Shown piece after piece: positions 30,232 to 35,734 of a stretch of 35,734 bases of DNA. Positions within the stretch are counted from its first letter, which is position 1. Every line of letters begins with the position of its first letter. The notes under the pieces were generated by a model. The model was given only the letters and a program-made list of their open reading frames with translations. It was not told the DNA's origin and ran no database searches. The DNA comes from Spirochaetales bacterium (GTDB taxonomy: Bacteria > Spirochaetota > Spirochaetia > SZUA-6 > DRHE01): NCBI GenBank assembly GCA_030615505.1, contig JAUWZD010000002.1, positions 66,436 to 102,169 on the forward strand, written 5' to 3'. The translations under genes were made by a program, and so were the position numbers.

Positions 30232-31357
30232 ATGTTTTTGTCCACAATCTCTGAGCTTGATAGTCTTCCTAAAAGCGATTTAATTAGAATTATTCTACAG
30301 CTACAAAAGAAAATAATTGAGATAGAGAATGAACTGAAAAAATACAAAAACTCAAATACACCCCATCTTCAAATAAACATCTGATGCCCAATACAAAAGG
30401 CAAAAAGTCAAAGAGAGGTAGTAAACGTGGTGCGCCTAAAGGTCATAAAGGTACTACGAGGAAACAGAATATAGACAGGCACGAAGTAATTGATGCGGAT
30501 AATTGTCCCAGATGTGGGAGCGATAATATAGAAGATGAAAAAGTATTAAAGCGAGTAGTTGAAGAGATTCCTGAACCTGTTATACCAGAGACTGTTGAAA
30601 ATGAGATACACAAGAAAGTTTGTCTGGATTGCGGTCATCATTTCATACCGAAGCATAATACAGTGACGCTGAAAGGAAAGTTCGGAATCAACGTCATGAT
30701 ACTGGTGATTTTCATAAAGTTTTTTCTAAGAGGAGTTCTTAGAAAGACTGCGAAGTTTTTACGTACTGGTTTTGCTTTGAAATTGACACCTGCTTCGGTA
30801 AATGCAATTGTGGGGCGGGTGGCAGGCGCGGCCTGCAGAGAGTATAACGAGCTGAAGGAACGGATTCGAAAGTCTGACATAGTGTATGTAGATGAAACGA
30901 GTTTTTCGGTACTTGGGAATAATCAATGGGTATGGATTTTCCGTACGATACACGACATCTTGCTTGTAGTTCGTCCGAGTCGGGGTAGTCCTGTGCTTAA
31001 AGAGATATTGGGCCTGGATTATGAAGGTTCAATAGAACAAACCCAACGTCAGAAGAGCGGGTGGAAAAATATGAAACGATGACGAAAGAACTTAAAGGAA
31101 TAATCACGTATATCGGCAACAACATAGGAAATTGGTTTACGTGCATCAAGTATGAAGGTATTGAGCCCACGAACAATTTTGCTGAGCAAGCCTTACGAGA
31201 GACAGTGATAGTAAGAAGAATAATAGGAGCATTCAGGTCAGAGAACGGGAAACAGAATTATGAGACCTTGGCATCTCTATTATCATCCTGGCAATTAAAC
31301 AACTTTGATATAAAAGAAAAGCTTAGAAGCACGTTAATGCATAAGCTGGGAGTTTAA
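30232..31357 (+). pseudogene. tnpC: Decayed IS66-family transposase
   Basis: From ATG at 30232 (GGGAGGG before) the frame gives the IS66 N-terminal coil (ISELDSLPKSDLIRIILQLQ). It is shifted by one lost base near 30362, continues from 30384 with a basic HTH region (GSKRGAPKGHKGTTRK) and a zinc motif (CPRCGS... CLDCGHHF), and has the first catalytic Asp in VYVDETSFSVLG. After LGLDYEG the segment with the second Asp (normally DGW.AY) is missing, with another frame change. The C-terminal part keeps GIEPTNNFAEQALRETVIVR with the last catalytic Glu. Two frameshifts and an internal deletion make it dead. Terminal inverted repeats were not found. Confidence 0.85.
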
Positions 31358-31358
31358 C

Positions 31359-32498
31359 TTGAGTATTCCAAGAAATTTATATTTATTTGAAGGATTTAAA
31401 GATGAAAACCAAGATTATCTCAATACTCAGTTGATTACATATATTGGAAACAAGAGGGCTCTTTTATCCTTTATAGGAAATGGATTAAATCAAGTCTCAG
31501 ATAAACTTAATAGGGAAAAGCTAAATATATTTGATGTGTTCTCTGGTTCTGGTGTTGTTTCCCGATATTTTAAGAAATATGCTAATAAATTAATCGTCAA
31601 TGACCTCGAAAAATATTCTGAAGTTATAAACAAATGCTATCTTACTAATTATTCTGAAGTTAATCTCAAAGAACTAAAAATGTATTATAGCGAATTAGTG
31701 TACAATCTTGAACATAAACCCTTGAAAGAGGGATTTATCACTCAGTTATATGCTCCAAAAGATGATAATAATATCAAAAAAGGAGAAAGACTTTTTTATA
31801 CAAATAGGAATGCAAAGTATATTGATACAGCACGTCAATATATTGAAACAATTGCAGATAATATAAAGCAGTATTATCTTGCACCATTATTATCAGAAGC
31901 ATCTATTCATGCAAATACATCTGGAGTTTTTAAAGGTTTTTATAAAGATTCACAAAAATGTATTGGAAAATTTGGTGGGAACAACAGTGATGCGTTAATT
32001 AGGATTAAAGGAGAGATTAAAATACCTTTTCCTATCTTCAGTGATTATGAATGCGATGTTGAAATACATAGAGGAGATTCCAACAAAATTGCTGACTGTG
32101 TGGAAGAAGTAGATGTAGCCTATCTTGATCCCCCATATAACCAGCATCCATATGGCTCAAATTACTTTATGCTTAATTTAATATTAGATTATATCAAACC
32201 GGATCAAATAAGTGAAGTTTCTGGGATACCCTCAAAATGGAACAGATCAATGTTTAATAAAAAAAACAAAGCTTATATTTCGTTTAAAGAATTGTTTGAA
32301 AGAATAAAAGCCAAATATCTTCTAATATCCTTTAATTCTGAGGGTTTTATTTCAATAGATGAAATGCTTAATATGCTAAACAATATTGGAAAAGTGGAAT
32401 TTTTGGAGACAAAATATAATGCTTTTAGGGGTAGTCGTAATTTAAGAGATCGGGATATTCACGTTAAAGAATACTTATATTTGGTTGAGAAGAAATGA
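31359..32498 (+). CDS. D12-class DNA adenine N6-methyltransferase
   Basis: The product is 379 aa from a TTG start two bases after the transposase remnant; GGGAG lies eight bases upstream. It has TYIGNKRALLSFI (the D12 N-terminal signature), FDVFSGSGVVSRYFK (SAM-binding motif I) and the catalytic VAYLDPPYNQHPYGSNYFM. It methylates adenine in a target that cannot be read here. The codon usage is much more AT-rich than the chromosome, a sign of transfer. No endonuclease partner is adjacent in the usual way, but a PD-(D/E)XK gene follows one cassette further on. It precedes an attC-like site. Confidence 0.88.
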   Translation: MSIPRNLYLFEGFKDENQDYLNTQLITYIGNKRALLSFIGNGLNQVSDKLNREKLNIFDVFSGSGVVSRYFKKYANKLIVNDLEKYSEVINKCYLTNYSEVNLKELKMYYSELVYNLEHKPLKEGFITQLYAPKDDNNIKKGERLFYTNRNAKYIDTARQYIETIADNIKQYYLAPLLSEASIHANTSGVFKGFYKDSQKCIGKFGGNNSDALIRIKGEIKIPFPIFSDYECDVEIHRGDSNKIADCVEEVDVAYLDPPYNQHPYGSNYFMLNLILDYIKPDQISEVSGIPSKWNRSMFNKKNKAYISFKELFERIKAKYLLISFNSEGFISIDEMLNMLNNIGKVEFLETKYNAFRGSRNLRDRDIHVKEYLYLVEKK

Positions 32499-32510
32499 AG
32501 AAATTGCCAT

Positions 32511-32585
32511 ATAACGTGTCGGTGCAGCAGACAGCTTCTAGCTCCCTTTGGTAACTGCGAAGCTGCTGCTGACCTCGGTCGTTAT
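32511..32585 (+). repeat. attC-like inverted repeat 1
   Basis: ATAACG (32511-32516) and CGTTAT (32580-32585) are perfect inverted outer boxes. Inner arms are GCAGCAG (32524) with CTGCTGC (32563) and AGCTTC (32533) with GAAGCT (32559). An unpaired AC makes a bulge like the extrahelical bases of attC hairpins, and a loop of about 20 bases closes it. It starts 13 bases after the methyltransferase stop, where an integron recombination site would stand. Confidence 0.55.
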
Positions 32586-32645
32586 GTTCATTGTGTAGGT
32601 CGAAATTTTAACTAAAACGACGACAAATTGATGTAGGAGATCAAA

Positions 32646-32966
32646 ATGAAGGAAAAACCTGGTTACATAGAAGGCAAATACTTTACAACATACGTCGAAA
32701 GGGTAAAACAACTAAAACGTGAAAAAAAATTCGAAGGCGCGATTGCTTTATTGAAAAATCTACTCGATGCTACAGAAAAAGAGTCGATAGCGTCGGGATG
32801 TGGCGTTGCACCTTGGTACTATGAACAATTAGCGATACTTTACAAAAAAAAGGGTTTACCAGAAGAGGAGCGGAATGTCCTCGTCAGATTTTCAAAACAA
32901 AAACATTCACCTGGTGTCAAACCGGCAAAATTACTTACTCGACTAGAGAAACTTATAAATGGATAA
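32646..32966 (+). CDS. Small TPR-like helical protein
   Basis: The product is 106 aa with GTAGGAGATC before the ATG. Paired helices are visible: YVERVKQLKREKKFEGAIAL (helix pair start), and ACGVAPW-like text followed by YYEQLAILYKKKGLPEEERN. The spacing fits two or three tetratricopeptide-like repeats, a protein-binding scaffold. It overlaps the nuclease-like gene by eight bases, so the two products probably act together. No named family is recognised. Confidence 0.6.
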   Translation: MKEKPGYIEGKYFTTYVERVKQLKREKKFEGAIALLKNLLDATEKESIASGCGVAPWYYEQLAILYKKKGLPEEERNVLVRFSKQKHSPGVKPAKLLTRLEKLING

Positions 32967-33612
32967 TCGAATGACATCAGGAGAACGTTGTTTCATTCAG
33001 TTATGCAAGAAACACGGCTTCAAATTCAGAAGCATTATTGCGGAAGATAACAGCAGAACTCCTGACTATGAGGTGAATGTCGGCGGTTACATAATATTCG
33101 TCGAGATAAAAGATTTTGAAATAAATAAAGAAGAGAAAGTTGCGTTGGAAACATTGCAGGCTGACCGATGCGCTGTGTGGGGTTCATCTAAGGTAGGCAA
33201 TCGCGTTCGCAATAAAATCGAAGACGCAAGCGACCAACTGAAAAATAATATGGTAGGCGCATCGCCTGCAATTTTAATTTTATTCGACAACAGGCCTGAG
33301 CAGATATCGCTTTTATCTACTTACGAAATCGCAGTCGCAATGTATGGATTTCAAACTATTGATCTGAATAGTCGTGGAATGAAGAACCAAAGGTTCGGCG
33401 CGAAAGCGCAAATGTCCACCGGTACCAGGACCTATATTAGCGCAATCGGTGTTCTCCGGACAAATTTGACGCTCGATCTTTTCGAAAACTATTACGCAAA
33501 GAATAGATTGGATATAAATATTCTGACCGGTTGCTCGGATATTAGTATGTTTCGTCTCTCACATTCACCACGAGATAAATTCAGCGATTGGGAGCAAGTG
33601 CTTCCGGCATGA
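32959..33612 (+). CDS. Putative PD-(D/E)XK restriction-like nuclease
   Basis: The product is 217 aa, with the start within the end of the TPR-like gene. The catalytic layout is visible as RTPDYEVNVGGYIIFVEIKDFE around residues 33-54: Asp, then ExK at the end of a strand, after an N-terminal helix (GERCFIQLCKKHG). ASPAILILFDNR and a conserved-looking end follow. This is the fold of many restriction enzymes and of VSR-like or Holliday-junction-like nucleases. The family is not recognised. Association with a TPR-like partner, in a mobile cassette, suggests defence, which is inference. Confidence 0.6.
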   Translation: MDNRMTSGERCFIQLCKKHGFKFRSIIAEDNSRTPDYEVNVGGYIIFVEIKDFEINKEEKVALETLQADRCAVWGSSKVGNRVRNKIEDASDQLKNNMVGASPAILILFDNRPEQISLLSTYEIAVAMYGFQTIDLNSRGMKNQRFGAKAQMSTGTRTYISAIGVLRTNLTLDLFENYYAKNRLDINILTGCSDISMFRLSHSPRDKFSDWEQVLPA

Positions 33613-33630
33613 TTTTATGATAAAAATGAA

Positions 33631-33740
33631 CATAACAACCTGCTTGAGCAGATCGCGAAGTGGAGTTTTTTACGGTCACAGAAATTCGGTGAACTGGAGA
33701 CGAGACACGCGTTCGGCGCGGCAGCTCAGCAGAATGTTCT
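33631..33740 (+). repeat. attC-like inverted repeat 2
   Basis: AACAACCTGCTTGAGC (from 33634) is an imperfect inverse of GCTCAGCAGAATGTT (33724-33738). Pairing is good in CTGC and GAGC, with an extra T, as in the extrahelical bases of attC, and a long intervening arm with CGCG steps. It begins 18 bases after the nuclease stop and ends about 80 bases before the next gene start. The outer box GTTCTGA does not fit the GTTRRRY consensus, so it may be divergent or inactive. Confidence 0.45.
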
Positions 33741-33818
33741 GACGCTGCATGAGGGAGAGAATGAGTTTGGAACAGATGCAGATGGTTGAATGGGCGAGAG
33801 GCCAACTGGCAATTGCAG

Positions 33819-34757
33819 ATGTCTGCTGTTGACCGGAGTTCTACGAGTAGGAGAAAGGAATTGTTCTACCGTCAGATAGCCATCGACAATATTGAAAAGG
33901 CAGTCGCAGCAGCAAATTCGTCCGGCATGATAGACCATGCTGTGCTGAAGGGGCGACTAAGAGAAATTGTTGTTGCTGAATTGATCAAGCCTTTTCTCAA
34001 TCCACATATCAAAGCCACAAGCGGCACGATAGTAGATCCTTTCGGGAATCAGAGTAAACAAATTGACGTAATTCTCTATGATGAACAGATAACCCCTCCT
34101 ATCCTGTTTTCAGAGAGTGAAGGAATCATACCTTGTCATGCTGTAGTTGCTACTATTGAAGTAAAATCAAGCCTGAACCGCACGGAACTCCAAAAAGCAG
34201 TTGACAACGCTCGATCGGTAAAAACCTTGCGCTTCGACTACGACACCACCCCTTTCAGCGGGGAGGTCGGTTTCAGACGTCTCTTTGATGCCGAACTAAT
34301 GAAGATACTCCCCGATAGTCAGGCCAAGAAAATTCTCCAGCACGCGCTGACAGTCATTAGCAGTCCGGCATGTTACATTTTCGCCTTCACTTCCGACTTG
34401 GATCTGGACGGTCATCCGGAAAAAGAAAACCAACGGCTTCAAGAGATAGTTGAGGAAAGCAACAAAGGAAAAAACCCAGTAAATATTCCTATCAGCGGGA
34501 TGTGTATCTCTGATCGATTGTTTGTCTATTGCGAAGCTGTAGAATCGACTAGTAACACCGGGATCTTCAAAAGTGAATCTGCTGACCTGAACCAGCAACA
34601 ACGACAGAGTGATCCGAATAGATACTGGGCAAGCTACAACGTTGTCTTGAGATTTATCAGTCACATAGTCAACACTTGTAGCACATATTCGAGCCAGCGC
34701 TGGCGCATACCTCTTGAAGTATATTTTAATCCATCTTCAAGGAGCCAAAGTGAATGA
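33819..34757 (+). CDS. DUF6602-like protein with nuclease-type fold
   Basis: The product is about 312 aa from ATG at 33819; a TTG at 33786 has no ribosome site, and neither start is strong. The family-like stretch runs LKGRLREIVVAELIKPFLNP, SGTIVDPFGNQSKQIDVILYDE and CHAVVATIEVKSSLNRTELQKA, that is D...ExK in a beta-strand pair. This is the DUF6602 pattern, related to PD-(D/E)XK nucleases and frequent in mobile and defence loci. The C-terminal half is unassigned. It is the only gene of its presumed cassette. Confidence 0.7.
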   Translation: MSAVDRSSTSRRKELFYRQIAIDNIEKAVAAANSSGMIDHAVLKGRLREIVVAELIKPFLNPHIKATSGTIVDPFGNQSKQIDVILYDEQITPPILFSESEGIIPCHAVVATIEVKSSLNRTELQKAVDNARSVKTLRFDYDTTPFSGEVGFRRLFDAELMKILPDSQAKKILQHALTVISSPACYIFAFTSDLDLDGHPEKENQRLQEIVEESNKGKNPVNIPISGMCISDRLFVYCEAVESTSNTGIFKSESADLNQQQRQSDPNRYWASYNVVLRFISHIVNTCSTYSSQRWRIPLEVYFNPSSRSQSE

Positions 34758-34830
34758 GCGATTGGACGCGTCAGAACAACTCGCTGGAGCGGACCGCGAG
34801 GGACATTCTGGAATGGCAGGAATGTGGAGA

Positions 34831-34885
34831 CTAACGTTGGCGGTACTAGACTAATACGGCGCGGCCGCTCAGCTAAATGTTATAT
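34831..34885 (+). repeat. attC-like inverted repeat 3
   Basis: CTAACG (34831) and a right-hand ATGTTATA (34878-34885) form approximate outer boxes. GGCGG (34839) opposes CCGCT (34865-34869) inside, with the text GGCCGCTCAGCTAAATGTTA typical in style of attC right arms. It lies 74 bases after the DUF6602-like stop. The arms are short and the match is imperfect. Confidence 0.45.
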
Positions 34886-34931
34886 TTATAAATGCCTTTT
34901 CTCATATGCGATAGTTTTGTTGTGAGGCGAA

Positions 34932-35009
34932 ATGGCGAGATTGAATCTTTTTACACAAATTTTATACCAACTTGAAGCACTGGAGAAATTAGTGCATTAT
35001 TTAATATAA
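34932..35009 (+). CDS. Possible 25-aa peptide
   Basis: An ATG after GTGAGGCGA opens a short frame (MARLNLFTQILYQLEALEKL, then VHYLI) that stops 21 bases before the methyltransferase start. It may be a leader peptide, a gene remnant, or chance. Confidence 0.2.
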   Translation: MARLNLFTQILYQLEALEKLVHYLI

Positions 35010-35030
35010 GAGAGACAATTGGAGTTGAAT

Positions 35031-35734
35031 GTGGAAGCCTACCCAATCGATTTGGACGATATCAGGGCGAAAGTAGCTAGGAAAATAGCAAGATATGGTA
35101 ATAGACGATATCAACTACATCAAAAAAGTTTTGAATTCGATGTGCGACCTTCAAACGTGAAGGAGCAAATTAATCAATTTGGTGAAAAACTGATTCGTGT
35201 TGATGGCGAGATTCCTCCAGACTTACCTGTAAATGACGGTGATCGCTTTCTTTTTATAAGCTATGATCAGACAGCATTATCCCACGGCCTGCATAAATAT
35301 CCGGCTAAATTTTTTCCAGAGTTGCCCAGATGGTTAATAAAGAGATACTCAAATCAGGGTGATCTTGTCCTTGATCCTTTCACTGGAAGCGGTACTACTA
35401 ATGTAGAAGCGCTCTTAAACTATAGAGATTCTGTGGGCGTAGACGTTGATCCATTCTCAAGATACCTTACCAAGGTCAAAGTAACGCCTTTGGATCCCTT
35501 TGAACTAGAAGAGAGCAGCGATCTTCTATTGAAGAAAATATTACACTTTCGCCCAGACTTTGTGTCTTCAAATGATGTCCCGGATTTCCCCTACCGTGAT
35601 AATTGGTTCAATGAAGAAATAATCCTTGAACTTGCATATATATTGAAAAGCATTAACGATTTAAACTTTAATAATGATCTAAAAGATTTTTACAGAATCT
35701 GTTTTTCCTCAATTATTCGTGCTGTCTCTAATGC
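35031..35734 (+). CDS. DNA methyltransferase, cut by the right edge
   Basis: An open frame runs from GTG at 35031 (GGAG six bases before; TTG at 35025 is an alternative) past the window end, giving at least 234 residues. It contains YDQTALSHGLHKYPAKFFPE, then LVLDPFTGSGTTNVEALLNY, which is SAM-binding motif I in the form used by beta-class N4-cytosine or N6-adenine methyltransferases, and SVGVDVDPFSRYLTKVK. The catalytic DPPY/SPPY motif is not reached in the visible part. It follows attC-like site 3, so it may be the next cassette. The AT-rich codon use resembles the D12 enzyme's. Confidence 0.8.
   Translation, partial: MEAYPIDLDDIRAKVARKIARYGNRRYQLHQKSFEFDVRPSNVKEQINQFGEKLIRVDGEIPPDLPVNDGDRFLFISYDQTALSHGLHKYPAKFFPELPRWLIKRYSNQGDLVLDPFTGSGTTNVEALLNYRDSVGVDVDPFSRYLTKVKVTPLDPFELEESSDLLLKKILHFRPDFVSSNDVPDFPYRDNWFNEEIILELAYILKSINDLNFNNDLKDFYRICFSSIIRAVSN

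Noticed and set aside
30015..30347. 110-codon minus-strand ORF at the start of the IS66 remnant
   Set aside because: It covers the antisense of the transposase N-terminus plus a gap, with no motif or start signal.
29833..31358. A fourth attC-like site before the D12 methyltransferase
   Set aside because: GTTAGCC near 29,920 and the GCCGGC pair near 30,100 do not form a matching inverted arrangement with R and L boxes.
31359..33612. Classical type II restriction-modification pair
   Set aside because: The methyltransferase and the nuclease-like gene are separated by an attC-like site and a TPR-like gene, so a simple pair cannot be claimed.

Overview
The window joins three kinds of DNA: a prophage or phage-like element end (1 to about 14,220), an ordinary chromosomal metabolic segment (about 14,280 to 29,830), and an accessory tail (about 29,900 to the right edge) whose layout looks like an integron-type cassette array without an integrase in view. 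The chromosome looks like that of a Gram-negative, probably anaerobic, heterotroph of moderate GC. The TIGR03545/TIGR03546-like gene pair, as I recall it, is known from bacteria with an outer membrane, including spirochaetes. The inositol genes are of the Thermotoga type. I lean weakly toward a spirochaete and cannot prove it from sequence alone.

Region 1 (1-14,220) is a tightly packed, all-plus-strand early region of a phage. About 40 genes overlap end to start, mostly by ATGA, TTGA or GTGA, which suggests translational coupling. It has replication genes (a replisome-organizer-like protein and a G39P-like helicase loader), homologous recombination genes (a YqaJ/lambda-type exonuclease and RecT), an SF2 helicase, two DNA methyltransferases, two HNH proteins, a VRR-NUC nuclease, an MmcB-like nuclease, XF1762 and DUF1643 proteins, and many small cysteine-rich proteins. 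It closes with an excisionase-like HTH protein, a repeat-rich attP-arm-like stretch, and a 3' tRNA fragment followed by a terminator. That fragment is best read as the right attachment site of an element integrated into the 3' end of a tRNA gene. The intact tRNA and the integrase would lie left of the window.

Region 2 (14,285-29,832) holds a cupin gene, a vapBC toxin-antitoxin pair broken in both genes, and a LacI-regulated inositol operon. The operon is regulator, scyllo-inosose dehydrogenase, creatininase-family ring hydrolase, inositol 2-dehydrogenase and an MFS transporter, with operator palindromes in front of the regulator and the first enzyme gene. Next come the TIGR03545/03546-like pair on the minus strand, a DUF47/PhoU-like regulator with a PiT phosphate permease, a PfkB sugar kinase, a probable structured RNA with its own promoter, and a threonine-degradation operon (SDR threonine dehydrogenase and glycine C-acetyltransferase). 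A XRE-cupin regulator is divergent to that operon.

Region 3 (29,833-35,734) holds a decayed IS66 transposase, then a D12-class adenine methyltransferase, a TPR-like plus PD-(D/E)XK two-gene unit, a DUF6602-like gene and a second DNA methyltransferase running off the edge. Imperfect inverted repeats resembling integron attC sites follow the first three units, at about 32.55, 33.69 and 34.86 kb. Cassette contents look defence-like or DNA-modifying. This array, an SD-preceded 184-codon ORF overlapping the cytosine methyltransferase in another frame, and the structured RNA candidate are the points most worth a second look.
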